NCBI GenBank assembly: GCA_934086145.1
Contig: CAKOHV010000009.1
Span: forward strand, 1 to 57,091
Source: an uncultured Bacilli bacterium
GTDB lineage: Bacteria; Bacillota_I; Bacilli_A; RF39; UBA660
Direction: 5' to 3'
Length of the DNA stretch: 57,091 nt
In this document: positions 35,739 through 44,893 of the stretch, in pieces
Layout of the letters: every line of letters starts with the position of its first letter
Numbering within the stretch: position 1 is the first letter of the stretch
Translations under genes and position numbers: made by a program
The notes under the pieces: generated by a model
The model's database searches: none
Seen by the model: the letters and a program-made list of their open reading frames with translations, nothing else
Told to the model about the DNA's origin: nothing

Positions 35739-35767
35739 AACGTCTTAATTATTAGGGGGAATTTAGA

Positions 35768-36973
35768 ATGAATTACAAGTGGGGAATGAAGGATTTACAG
35801 GCTGATTGCAAGCAACTAAAAGAAATGATTAAGAATGAACAAGATGGTGTAAAGAAATTTAAATTACAAGAATGTCTCGATTTATTAAGATATTATATTT
35901 ACATTAATAAAGAAGATGTTAACAATGAACATCATAGTACAAAAAGTGCTTTTTTAGAAACAATGAGGTGTTGTGTTCATTCTAGACGATACTATAATCT
36001 TGTGGCAAACTTTTATTCAGACGCTCATAAATATAATGCGAGTATGCAAGAGATCTCTGATGAACTTACCGAGTTATTAGATAAAAATAATGATTTTGCT
36101 TTTTTGACAGGTTCTAAATTAAGTAACCGACGCGCACTTTATTTAACAGATGCTTTCTACAAGAAATTTGACCAAGAATTATATACATTTTATCAAGATG
36201 CAATAAGATTGCGAAAAAACAATTTGAAATTTGTTCAACATGAAAAAGCAAAGAATTTGGCAACGGAAAAGGATGGTTATACTTTCTTTGTTGACGGATT
36301 AGCAAAAGTTTATGTTTCAGTTGACAAGAATAGGACATATAAAAAACTTATCGATTTAATTCACGAATATGGTCATGTAATCGCTTTCTTGGCCAATCCC
36401 GAGTATCAATGTAGTAATGAAATATATTTTAATGAATTGCCTTCTTTATTTCCGGAATTGGTAGCTTTATTTAATGAAGATAGTCCGATTGACGAACCTC
36501 AGAGAAATTTCTGGCTATTTTTGAGCTTATTCACTTACTATCAACATGCTGGTTTCTTATCTTTACAGCAAAAAATGTTTAAGACTTTTAAAAGCAATGA
36601 TTTAAAATACAATTTAAAACTATTGTTAAAGTTATTTAGAGAATACAATATTGATTATAGTAAATTAAAGGATTGTCTAACCTTCTCTATTTTTGAAAAT
36701 GGCAATTATGTAGTTAGCTTTGAAGCAGCATTAGAACTTATTTACATCTATTATTATGAAAATGATAAGGAAAAAGCTTTGCAAAAATTTAAGACTGTTT
36801 TGTTAAAAAGCTCTGGCGAAAATGAATTTAACTATATTGGAAATGAGATAGAACTAGGAAAACATACCACTTTTATGGTTGGCGAAATTATTTCTAAAAT
36901 GAAAAAATCCTTAGATACGATGAAGAACGACGAAAATTTTAGCAAGTCATTACATAAGAGATTAAAAAAATAA
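35768..36973 (+). CDS. Putative zinc metallopeptidase (HEYGH), M3-like
   Basis: The 401-residue soluble protein is mostly helical. It has a gluzincin zinc motif H199-EYGH with a downstream acidic stretch FNELPSLFPELVALF that can supply the third ligand Glu, as in oligoendopeptidase F. No signal peptide, so it should act in the cytosol, perhaps on peptides. It is shorter than true M3 enzymes (about 600). Start: ATG behind AGGGGGAATTT. It sits 100 bases upstream of a second protein with the same plan. The assignment rests on the motif and helical context only. Confidence 0.65.
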   Translation: MNYKWGMKDLQADCKQLKEMIKNEQDGVKKFKLQECLDLLRYYIYINKEDVNNEHHSTKSAFLETMRCCVHSRRYYNLVANFYSDAHKYNASMQEISDELTELLDKNNDFAFLTGSKLSNRRALYLTDAFYKKFDQELYTFYQDAIRLRKNNLKFVQHEKAKNLATEKDGYTFFVDGLAKVYVSVDKNRTYKKLIDLIHEYGHVIAFLANPEYQCSNEIYFNELPSLFPELVALFNEDSPIDEPQRNFWLFLSLFTYYQHAGFLSLQQKMFKTFKSNDLKYNLKLLLKLFREYNIDYSKLKDCLTFSIFENGNYVVSFEAALELIYIYYYENDKEKALQKFKTVLLKSSGENEFNYIGNEIELGKHTTFMVGEIISKMKKSLDTMKNDENFSKSLHKRLKK

Positions 36974-37073
36974 GGTCAAAGACAAATTAATGAGACAACT
37001 TACAAATTCATTGAAAGATTAAAAAACACAATCTTTATTTATTAAAAATATCGGGAATAAAAGGAGAAAATCT

Positions 37074-38156
37074 ATGGCAAAATATGATATAAAACAAAAA
37101 GATACAAAAAATAAGTTATATATATTAGAAAAATATGCTCCAGAAGAAACAGAAGACATTTATCTATTAAAATTAATAATCGACAATTTAAAAACTAATT
37201 TTAAAAGCTTTGAAAGTGGCTTAGGAGGTAATGGCAGTACCATTGATCGTTTAAGAGACGATGTGAATGACTATGATTATTTTTATCCTTATTATCAACA
37301 AGTTAGAAAAATGTGTAAAAAAAGTATTTTAGAAGTAACTGGTCGACCTGATATAAGATATCAAATAATTGATATAAATGATGATAAAGCTATTGCATTA
37401 AGTCATGATTTTTTTAAAGAACAAGGTAATTTCTTTTATAATCCTTTTACAGCATATACTCTAAAAATGGCAGATCATTTAAAGTTTATTAAACCATCTA
37501 AGTATTGCGAAGGAATGATGGTTTATATAAATTGTATAGATGAAGGGTTCGTTTTTGTTCCTGGATACCGCAATATAACAAAATTTACAATCTTAGTACA
37601 TGAAATTGAACATGCCTTGGATGCCATAAATAATCCCAATTTTTTGAAGCAATTTTTTGTTCGTGAAACATCAGCAATGTTTATGGAATTAATTGGATGT
37701 GACTGGATTAAAGAAAAAAATGCCAATACCAAGGACGGTTCTAAAAGAAAGCTTCAAATTCATTTGAATGTTATAGACGTAGCAGAAGTTATTTACCTAA
37801 AAACTCAAATTTTAAATTTGATAAAACAATACCCACAACTTAGTAATGATGAATTGTTGAAAGTTTTAATGGAAAAATATAATTATGGTGAAGAAAGCTT
37901 AGAATACTTAAGTACGTATTCGCTTAGTTCTGATTATATTTATCAAGTTTCTTATTTAATTGCCATTGAATTATATTCTCTTTACCAACAGGACAAAGAA
38001 AAAGCTCTATATATACTAAAATATATAATTTTGAAAGGAAATAACGAGAATATCTTTAATATATTAAAGCAATTTAAAGTGGAATTAACAGCTAACCTAT
38101 TTCAATATGAAGATAATTTATGTCATGATTTACCAAAGAAATTTAGTCAAAAATAA
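37074..38156 (+). CDS. Putative zinc metallopeptidase (HEIEH), sister of the upstream gene
   Basis: The 360-residue soluble protein has the motif H176-EIEH followed about 25 residues later by RETSAMFMELIG, the expected position of a third zinc ligand Glu. The C-terminal half (YLSTYSLSSDYIYQVSYLIAIELY, then DKEKALYILK) is helical and comparable with the preceding gene (LELIYIYYYENDKEKALQKFK), which suggests duplication and divergence. Start: ATG behind AAAAGGAG. It ends at a strong terminator. Confidence 0.65.
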   Translation: MAKYDIKQKDTKNKLYILEKYAPEETEDIYLLKLIIDNLKTNFKSFESGLGGNGSTIDRLRDDVNDYDYFYPYYQQVRKMCKKSILEVTGRPDIRYQIIDINDDKAIALSHDFFKEQGNFFYNPFTAYTLKMADHLKFIKPSKYCEGMMVYINCIDEGFVFVPGYRNITKFTILVHEIEHALDAINNPNFLKQFFVRETSAMFMELIGCDWIKEKNANTKDGSKRKLQIHLNVIDVAEVIYLKTQILNLIKQYPQLSNDELLKVLMEKYNYGEESLEYLSTYSLSSDYIYQVSYLIAIELYSLYQQDKEKALYILKYIILKGNNENIFNILKQFKVELTANLFQYEDNLCHDLPKKFSQK

Positions 38157-38192
38157 AAGAGGCGTTCTTTTAGAGGATGAACGTCTCTTTTT
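38157..38192 (+). terminator. Terminator after the metallopeptidase pair
   Basis: AGAGGCGTTC pairs with GAACGTCTCTTTTT; it also faces the convergent dus gene. Confidence 0.8.
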
Positions 38193-38202
38193 GAATGCTT
38201 TT

Positions 38203-39189
38203 TTATAAATTATTGGCTAATAAGTAATTTTTATAATCATTAATAATATCAAACATTTCCTTAGATGTTTTACTTTGACATATTTTATTTTTTATTTCTT
38301 TACTTTGAGGCATTCCTTTTAGATACCAAATAATATGACTACGAATTTCTAATAAGGCTTGTTTTTCCGTCTTATCATTTAAAAGTAATTCATAATGTTT
38401 TTGCATCATGTCTACTTTTTCTAAGAAAGAAACTGGTTGAGGAATGGTGCCGTTTTCAAGGTAATCAACACATTCTTTAATTAACCAAGGATTACCTAAA
38501 ACCCCACGGCCAATCATGACAGCATCGCAACCAGTTTCATCAAGCATTCTTTTGGCATCATAACAGCTTGTTACATCTCCATTACCAATAACAGGAATTG
38601 TAACGGCTTCTTTAACCTTTTTGATAATTTCCCAATCAGCTTGGCCACTATAACCTTGGGCACGAGTGCGACCATGAATTGTGATAGCACTAGCCCCAGC
38701 GCGTTCAATTTGACGGGCAACTTCGACAGCATTAATACTTTTCTCATCCCAACCACTACGAATTTTAACGGTTACAGGAACATTAACGGCATTTACAACC
38801 GCCGAAACAATTTCATAGACCTTTTGCGGATTTTTTAATAAGGCACTACCCGCTTGAGCACGAATGGCTACTTTAGGAACCGGACAGCCCATATTAATAT
38901 CAATTATATCTGGATGCATTGTTTCTTCAACGATCTTAGCCGATTGAACAAACGAAGAAATATCACTACCAAAGATTTGTTGAGCAATTGGTCTTTCCTC
39001 ATCAGACATTTTTAATAAATCAAAAGTTTTTTTATTATCAAAAACTAAGGCTTTGTCACTAACCATTTCAGCATAAATTAAGCCGGCACCCATTTTTTTA
39101 ATAATCTTTCGATAAGAAGTATTAGATATTCCTGCCATGGGAGCTAAAACAATTTTATTTTTTATTTCCACATTTCCTATTTTCCACAT
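38203..39189 (-). CDS. dusB: tRNA-dihydrouridine synthase
   Basis: This FMN enzyme reduces uridine to dihydrouridine in the tRNA D-loop. The 328-residue product has LAPMAGISNTSYRKI, the active-site region DINMGCPVPKV with catalytic Cys, TVKIRSGWD, TIHGRTRAQGYSG, IGNGDV and the phosphate-binding loop DAVMIGRGVLGNPW. I chose ATG at 39189, with TAGGTGAG before it; the GTG at 39198 lies inside the ribosome binding site. Monocistronic. Assignment to the DusB subgroup is by general resemblance. Confidence 0.93.
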   Translation of the reverse strand: MWKIGNVEIKNKIVLAPMAGISNTSYRKIIKKMGAGLIYAEMVSDKALVFDNKKTFDLLKMSDEERPIAQQIFGSDISSFVQSAKIVEETMHPDIIDINMGCPVPKVAIRAQAGSALLKNPQKVYEIVSAVVNAVNVPVTVKIRSGWDEKSINAVEVARQIERAGASAITIHGRTRAQGYSGQADWEIIKKVKEAVTIPVIGNGDVTSCYDAKRMLDETGCDAVMIGRGVLGNPWLIKECVDYLENGTIPQPVSFLEKVDMMQKHYELLLNDKTEKQALLEIRSHIIWYLKGMPQSKEIKNKICQSKTSKEMFDIINDYKNYLLANNL

Positions 39190-39263
39190 TTTTCTCACCT
39201 ACAATTAATTTATTATAACAAAAAAGCATAATAATGTAAAAAGTGTATATAATATTAATATAA

Positions 39264-39290
39264 TTAGCACTCTGTATTGACAAGTGCTAA
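39264..39290. promoter_or_regulatory. CIRCE operator (HrcA binding site)
   Basis: TTAGCACTC, nine bases, AAGTGCTAA: the CIRCE inverted repeat with a single mismatch (A for G) in the right arm. It overlaps the -35 box of the hsp20 promoter, so HrcA would repress transcription at normal temperature. Confidence 0.9.
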
Positions 39291-39305
39291 TTATAGTGGT
39301 ATTAT
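39277..39305 (+). promoter_or_regulatory. Promoter of the hsp20 gene
   Basis: Consensus TTGACA (39277-39282), 17-base spacer, TATTAT (39300-39305). The -35 box is buried in the CIRCE operator. Confidence 0.8.
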
Positions 39306-39329
39306 GGGTACAGAAAGAAGGAAATAATA

Positions 39330-39722
39330 ATGATTAATTTAATACCAAGAGGTTTTTATTTAGATGATATATTAGATGATATGGGAAAGAGCGTAAGTAC
39401 ACAAATGATGAAATGTGATGTTTACGAAAAAGATGGCCTATATAATATAGAAATGGATATTCCAGGTTTCAATAAAGAAGACATAAAAATCGAATGCAAC
39501 GAAGGAGTCTTAACAATTACGGCTGAAAAAGCTGAAGAAGAAAATGATGAAAGTAAAAAATATATAAGAAAAGAAAGAGTTTATAATAAAACTTCAAGAA
39601 GCTTTAGCTTTGCTGATATCGATGAAGATGCTATTAAAGCTGAATTCAAAAATGGAACTTTATTATTAACTATTCCTAAAAAAGAAAAAGTTGAAACTAA
39701 GAAAGTCATTAATATAGATTAA
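39330..39722 (+). CDS. hsp20: Small heat-shock protein, Hsp20 family
   Basis: The 130-residue holdase has a short N-terminal arm, an alpha-crystallin domain (CDVYEKDGLYNIEMDIPGF, KIECNEGVLTITAEK, RSFSFADIDEDAIKAEFKNG) and the C-terminal IPKK anchor. It keeps unfolding proteins soluble for ATP-dependent chaperones. A CIRCE element over its promoter predicts HrcA control. The ATG follows AGAAGGAAATAAT. It ends at a hairpin terminator shared with the aquaporin gene. Confidence 0.96.
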   Translation: MINLIPRGFYLDDILDDMGKSVSTQMMKCDVYEKDGLYNIEMDIPGFNKEDIKIECNEGVLTITAEKAEEENDESKKYIRKERVYNKTSRSFSFADIDEDAIKAEFKNGTLLLTIPKKEKVETKKVINID

Positions 39723-39723
39723 A

Positions 39724-39758
39724 AAATAAGACATTTTGAAATATGTCTTATTTTTTTG
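39724..39758. terminator. Bidirectional terminator between hsp20 and aquaporin genes
   Basis: AATAAGACAT / ATGTCTTATTTTTTT stem and T-run; the aquaporin stop codon lies in its stem. Confidence 0.85.
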
Positions 39759-40461
39759 TTGTTTTTGTTTTTTCTTCATTAATTATAAATTTATAAAATA
39801 ATGCAGCTAGAACGGCTCCAACTAACGGAGCTAAAACAAAGACCCAAACTTGACTGAAAGCAGTTCCACCAGTCAAAATAGCTGGTCCTAAACTTCTGGC
39901 TGGGTTAACACTTGTTCCAGTAAATGGAATACCTAAAATATGAACAAGAGTTAATGTCAAGCCAATAACAAAGCCCGCATTATTATTTTCATCTTTAGCT
40001 GTCGTACTCAAAACTACCATAACAAAAATGAAAGTTAAAATAATTTCAACAATAAAAGCAACTGGTAAAGTCGTAATTCCACTTAAAGCACTTTGCATAT
40101 CATAGCCATTAGCACCAAGTGAAGTTGTTGTTCCCATTATATAAGAAAGAATACCAGCACCACATAAAGCACCTAATACTTGAACAAAGATATATTCTAT
40201 ACATTCAATAACATCCATTCGGCCATTAATTAACATAGCAACAGAAACGGCTGGATTGACATGACTACCAGATACCTTACCAATTGTATAACATAAAGCC
40301 ATTAGAACTAGACCAAAAGCTAAAGCTATAGGCAAAATGGTAAAAGCAAATGGATAATTAGAAATTTTTGCAACATAAGTATTACAAATTACTGCTGTTC
40401 CACAACCAAAGAATACTAATAACATCGTTCCAACAAACTCTGAAATAAGTTTCTTTATCAT
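39748..40461 (-). CDS. Aquaporin / MIP-family channel
   Basis: The 237-residue product has six TM helices and the two NPA half-helix motifs, SGSHVNPAVSVAM and GTSVNPARSLGPA, which line the pore for water or small neutral solutes. Motif and loop lengths resemble AqpZ-type water channels more than glycerol facilitators, which usually have a longer loop and an Asp after the second NPA. The ATG follows AAAGGAGGTTAAT, an excellent ribosome binding site. Confidence 0.95.
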   Translation of the reverse strand: MIKKLISEFVGTMLLVFFGCGTAVICNTYVAKISNYPFAFTILPIALAFGLVLMALCYTIGKVSGSHVNPAVSVAMLINGRMDVIECIEYIFVQVLGALCGAGILSYIMGTTTSLGANGYDMQSALSGITTLPVAFIVEIILTFIFVMVVLSTTAKDENNNAGFVIGLTLTLVHILGIPFTGTSVNPARSLGPAILTGGTAFSQVWVFVLAPLVGAVLAALFYKFIINEEKTKTTKK

Positions 40462-40539
40462 ATTAACCTCCTTTACGTTATTATAACACTAATAAAAAGA
40501 AATATTAAAAAAGAATAATCTATAAATATAAATTATCCT

Positions 40540-41844
40540 TTATTCATCATATCCTTTTGGCAAAATATTATTTATAACATAAAAAATTAATTTATCTTTA
40601 TTATTTTTTATATTACCATTTAAAACTTCTTTATATAAGAAATCCATTGTTTTACCTATATTATCTTGATCAACGCCAAGACCAATTAAGTCTTTACCAT
40701 TTATCTTTAACTCATTTTTCTTTAAGAAACTACGACTTTTCAACACTGCTTGAACACGATTAAATTCATCATCTATTTTATTTAGTTCATTCTTATAGTT
40801 AGGATTTTTAGCTAAGAGATTGGCTTTTTTTAATTTGAAAAGTAATTCTATTTCAACGTTATCAAATTTAGCTAAGAATTGTTTTAATAAATTTTCTTTT
40901 TCAGGGAATTCAACATTATGATATTCGACAAGTTTGGTAATAAGTTGAATCCTTTTTTTACTGAATTTTAAACGATTCATTATTTCTCTGGTCATTTCAG
41001 CACCTTTTTTACAATGATTAGGGAAATGACCATTACCATTTTTATCACGAACATAAGTTAAAGGCTTAGCGATATCATGAAAAAGAATAGCAAGTCGTAA
41101 ATCAAGACTGTTTTCTGAATTTTTTAAAGCTACCAAAGTATGTTCTAAAACATCATAAATATGATATGGGCTACTCTGTTCAAAGTTTTCCATTAAGGCT
41201 AACTCGGGAATTATGACCAAGAAAATATCAAAATATTTTTTTAAGTAAAAAGCACATTTATCAACTTCAAGAATTTTTGATAATTCATCGCGAATACGCT
41301 CTGGAGCGACCTCTTTTAGCAACTCTTTATTTTCAAACATATACTCTGAGGTTTGAAGATCAATACGCATTTTATATTGAGCAGACAAGCGAATAGCTCT
41401 TAAGATACGGAGAGGGTCAGCAACTAAGTTTTCCTCATCATCACCATTCACTTTAATAATTTCATTTCTAATATCAATGATTCCACTACTATAGTCAATT
41501 AAACCATCTTCATCAGAATAAGCTAAAGCATTCATGGTAAAATCTTGTAAACTTAAAAAACTTTCAATATCATTTCTATTAGTATTATACTCAATTATCT
41601 CCATTGGAAACTTGGCATTATTGATTACTAATATTTGATTATTCTCACCACTAAAATATAAGTCATAATTTTCTAAAATCTTTTGGGCTTCTGCTAAAGG
41701 AGCATTAGTTGCAATGTTATACTTTTTTACTTTCTCGCCCATGACTAAATCTCTTACCGTACCATCGACTAAATAAGCTTGATAGTTAGATTCAATAAAG
41801 AGGTTTAAAATTTCATTAACTGGTTTAGGAATAACAATGTTCAT
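40540..41844 (-). CDS. CCA-tRNA nucleotidyltransferase-like protein with altered catalytic site
   Basis: The 434-residue product has the full plan of bacterial class II CCA-adding or poly(A) polymerase enzymes. The nucleotidyltransferase head has LVDGTVRDLVMGEKV, LQDFTMNALAYSDEDG and ADPLRILRAIRLSAQ; the neck/body follows, then an HD domain (AILFHDIAKPLTY, HFPNHCKKGAEM). However, the metal-binding DxD expected after the RDL motif is replaced by K41-Y-N43 (KKYNIATNA), and the preceding GG is DG. Head-domain catalysis is thus doubtful; the HD phosphohydrolase may be the active part. The ATG follows CGGAGGTATAAAA. Confidence 0.85.
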   Translation of the reverse strand: MNIVIPKPVNEILNLFIESNYQAYLVDGTVRDLVMGEKVKKYNIATNAPLAEAQKILENYDLYFSGENNQILVINNAKFPMEIIEYNTNRNDIESFLSLQDFTMNALAYSDEDGLIDYSSGIIDIRNEIIKVNGDDEENLVADPLRILRAIRLSAQYKMRIDLQTSEYMFENKELLKEVAPERIRDELSKILEVDKCAFYLKKYFDIFLVIIPELALMENFEQSSPYHIYDVLEHTLVALKNSENSLDLRLAILFHDIAKPLTYVRDKNGNGHFPNHCKKGAEMTREIMNRLKFSKKRIQLITKLVEYHNVEFPEKENLLKQFLAKFDNVEIELLFKLKKANLLAKNPNYKNELNKIDDEFNRVQAVLKSRSFLKKNELKINGKDLIGLGVDQDNIGKTMDFLYKEVLNGNIKNNKDKLIFYVINNILPKGYDE

Positions 41845-41933
41845 TTTTATACCTCCGTATCTTATTCTTTTCTATTATATATTATACATTATTTTTTGAT
41901 AATTTGTACATAAAAAAATAATATAGCTTGCCA

Positions 41934-42176
41934 CTACATTATTTTTGTAAATCTTGTACTTTCTGTTTGAGACAAGTTATGAGCATTGCAAAAAGCTATA
42001 ATGTCATTTTTATGAATTGTAAAGTAAGTCATTAATTTTTCTTTTTCATCATTAACAAGAGAAGTCGATGTTAACTTGGAACATGGAGCTTCTATACTAG
42101 CAATATCAATGCCTTGCTCTTCTAAATAGCTTTTTATTTGTCTAAAAGTAATATTATTTTCATTTATATTTGTCAT
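41934..42176 (-). CDS. Small protein of unknown function (80 aa)
   Basis: The 80-residue soluble product is not recognised. It has a predicted helical N-terminal half (FRQIKSYLEEQGIDIASIE) and an AFCNAHNLSQTESTRF segment that could be a helix-turn-helix-like turn; this is a guess. It has a good ribosome binding site (AGGAGAGGATTATT), which supports it as a real gene. Confidence 0.6.
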   Translation of the reverse strand: MTNINENNITFRQIKSYLEEQGIDIASIEAPCSKLTSTSLVNDEKEKLMTYFTIHKNDIIAFCNAHNLSQTESTRFTKIM

Positions 42177-42230
42177 AATAATCCTCTCCTATTTTAATAT
42201 TAACACTTATATTTTGTATTTACAAATACT

Positions 42231-43868
42231 TTATAGTTTGCAAATAAAATTTATTAAGTCATAAATTTCATTAATGGTTAGTTTTTCTTCTTTTTTTAGC
42301 CATTTAGGATTAGTTAATTTTTCCGCAGCTAATTTTTCCTTTAAGGCTTCCTCGTTAGCAAATAAATATGTATACGGAATTATTTCATAGACATATTCTT
42401 GATTGACATCAATAACATTATTCATTTCTTCTTTAGTTGATGTATCAATAAATAATTTTAAACTTTCTAATTGAGCAATTATTTTAGTACCTTTTTTAGT
42501 CCTTTTGGGCATATACTTATATAAAACAAGCATCAAGGTTGAACATATAATGGCAATAACATAAGCATTTAGGTAAATATAATCGATATTTATTAATTTT
42601 ATACCTAGTAAATAAATTAAAGCTATTATAATTGAATAGCCGCTGGCAAATTCGAATATTTTTATTTTCTCGAAATCAAACTTTGTAACAGCAGTATTGA
42701 TGATGATAAATGTTACTAAAGCAATTATCGTGCCAAAAGGAATCAACAATACTTTATTATATGTAATAAGGGGATTACAACAAACTAATAGTAAACTCAT
42801 TACTACAATGAGAACAATATATATTTGGTTTACAGAAGATGTTTCTTCAAAGTATTGTTCTTTTATTTTGGTTTCTTCTACCCTATTATTAATTTCATAT
42901 AATAAATTGTCATAATTAATGTCATTTAATAAAATTTCATCAACATATTTATATTTTACTTTATCGGGTGATGATGAATCGTCTTTTTGACGAAATAAGC
43001 AACGCAAGAACAAGGATATGAGATATTTTTTGCCATCATATTTCGCACCTTTAACTAATTTTAAGCCTTTGGAAGTCGGTTTAAGATATAGATATCCTTG
43101 ATTTAAGAGTTCAATTAACATCAATTTTATATCTCTTGATGATAAGCTATTGTTATAAGTAAGAGCAGAAGAAATAAAATCGGTATTTTTTGGTAAAGTG
43201 GCTGATTTTTTTACTTTATAAGGTTGATCTTTTCCTAAGAAGTACCATAATAAATAACTAAGAATTGTGCCTATTACAGGAAATAATAATGATAATTTAG
43301 TTAAAAAACTTACTTTGATATTTTGTTTTTTTATTATTTTTAAAACAACAGATGATGACGATGACAAATTAGTTATTTTAGAATTTAAAATATCATTTTC
43401 AATTTTTACTTGATCATTAGATACTTTTTCATCATCAATAATAAGTTCGGCGATGGTATAATCTTCGGGCAATGTAACACGAATATTAAGAGTACTAATA
43501 TCTTCATTTATTTCATTAAGCAACGGGTATATATAGATATTTTCTTCTACCTGATTACTTAGCGTCATTTCGTAATTTAAAAGAATTTTATTACTAATTT
43601 GATTATATAAAACTTTAGTATAGTTCTCTTTTTCATCTAAACTATAATTAAGGTTGGAAATGATATTACTGTTAACAATGCTGGTATTATCAACACTATT
43701 TTTTAAAATTTCTTCTAAAATTTCATTATCACTTTTTTCAATTATTTTTTGAATTTGAACGTTATTATAATCATTAAAATCCACTTTAATATTATAATTA
43801 TCAATAGTTTTAGCAGACGTAATTAACGGAAATGACAAAAAAAGAATAAAACCAACTAACTTCTTCAT
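42231..43868 (-). CDS. DUF2207-type membrane protein
   Basis: The 545-residue product has a signal peptide or anchor (residues 1-20, MKKLVGFILFLSFPLITSA), an extracytoplasmic beta-rich domain to about residue 190, a TM helix (about 193-212), then a cytoplasmic part (ALTYNNSLSSRDIKLMLIELLNQGYLYLKP, a winged-helix-like segment usual in this family). A group of four hydrophobic helices (about 350-460) and a C-terminal cytosolic tail follow. This arrangement matches DUF2207 proteins, whose function is unknown. The ATG follows AGTAGGTGCAAT. Confidence 0.8.
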   Translation of the reverse strand: MKKLVGFILFLSFPLITSAKTIDNYNIKVDFNDYNNVQIQKIIEKSDNEILEEILKNSVDNTSIVNSNIISNLNYSLDEKENYTKVLYNQISNKILLNYEMTLSNQVEENIYIYPLLNEINEDISTLNIRVTLPEDYTIAELIIDDEKVSNDQVKIENDILNSKITNLSSSSSVVLKIIKKQNIKVSFLTKLSLLFPVIGTILSYLLWYFLGKDQPYKVKKSATLPKNTDFISSALTYNNSLSSRDIKLMLIELLNQGYLYLKPTSKGLKLVKGAKYDGKKYLISLFLRCLFRQKDDSSSPDKVKYKYVDEILLNDINYDNLLYEINNRVEETKIKEQYFEETSSVNQIYIVLIVVMSLLLVCCNPLITYNKVLLIPFGTIIALVTFIIINTAVTKFDFEKIKIFEFASGYSIIIALIYLLGIKLINIDYIYLNAYVIAIICSTLMLVLYKYMPKRTKKGTKIIAQLESLKLFIDTSTKEEMNNVIDVNQEYVYEIIPYTYLFANEEALKEKLAAEKLTNPKWLKKEEKLTINEIYDLINFICKL

Positions 43869-44022
43869 ATTGCACCTACTCTTCTATTGTATAGATTATA
43901 TCATTCTTTTTTAGATTTAAAAAGATAGTAAAATATGTAATAAAATATTTAAATAAAAACATTTTATGTTATAATTGTTTTGGTATAGAAAGTAGTTTTC
44001 TTACTTAGAAGTGAGGTTTGGT

Positions 44023-44832
44023 ATGAAAAAGAAATTTATTATTTTTATTTTTCTATTGACAATGATGTTTCCTATATTTGCGAATGCAGAGTCTACTGAT
44101 GCTAAAGGTTATAAAACAACTAACTTAGAAGAAGCATTATCACAGGAAGAAATAAAGCATGATTTAAGTAAATATAAAGAAACTGATGATCAAGTAACTA
44201 TTTATCTTTTTAGAGGTCATGGTTGTGGATATTGTCAAGCATTTTTAACTTTTTTGAATAGCATAGTTGATGATTATGGTAAGTATTTTAAATTAGTTTC
44301 TTATGAAGTATGGAATGATGCTAACAATTCAAAATTACTACAAAAAGTAGCTGATTTTACTGGTGAAGCAGCTGGTGGCGTTCCTTACATAATTATTGGT
44401 GAAAAAGTATTTCCAGGTTATGTTTCAGATTGGGACGACGATATAAAAGAAGCTATCAAAACAGAATATGAAAAAGATAAAAAATATGATGTAATGCAAG
44501 AAATGGAAAATGCTGAAAAAGGTGAAACAAAGTCAACAACAAGCGCAGCTAGTATTTATTGGAACTTAGGTTTTATCACAGTTGCAACAATCGTTATAAT
44601 AATATTTATTAGTACTTATAATAAAAAATTAAATAATAGAATTGATGCAATTTATGATAAATTAGGTATTGATACTACAGAAGTAGAAGAAAATAATAAA
44701 GAAGTTAAAAATACTGACGATGATGAACAAGCTGAAGAAGCTTTAGCTGAAAAAAATATTGCAGAAGCAGAAAAGTTACTAAAAGAAGAAAAAGAGCAAA
44801 AGAAAGATAAAATGAAAAAAGACAAAAAATAG
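44023..44832 (+). CDS. Secreted/anchored thioredoxin-like protein with a CGYC motif
   Basis: The 269-residue product has an N-terminal signal peptide ending around ANAES, a thioredoxin domain with LFRGHGCGYCQAFLTF (active pair CGYC) and GGVPYIIIG (cis-Pro turn). A TM helix (about 175-196) and a highly charged cytoplasmic tail rich in Glu/Lys complete it. The domain is outside and the tail inside, the reverse order of the protein at 17174. Probably a membrane-bound thiol-disulfide exchanger. I chose ATG at 44023, with GTGAGGTTTGGT before it. Confidence 0.85.
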   Translation: MKKKFIIFIFLLTMMFPIFANAESTDAKGYKTTNLEEALSQEEIKHDLSKYKETDDQVTIYLFRGHGCGYCQAFLTFLNSIVDDYGKYFKLVSYEVWNDANNSKLLQKVADFTGEAAGGVPYIIIGEKVFPGYVSDWDDDIKEAIKTEYEKDKKYDVMQEMENAEKGETKSTTSAASIYWNLGFITVATIVIIIFISTYNKKLNNRIDAIYDKLGIDTTEVEENNKEVKNTDDDEQAEEALAEKNIAEAEKLLKEEKEQKKDKMKKDKK

Positions 44833-44861
44833 TAAAACAAAAAGTTTTACTATTTTTTATT
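44826..44861 (+). terminator. Intrinsic terminator
   Basis: AATAGTAAAAC / GTTTTACTATTTTTT stem with an AAAAA loop directly after the thioredoxin-like gene. Confidence 0.8.
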
Positions 44862-44893
44862 GAAAGTTTTGATATAATTTTAGTGGTGGTAGT

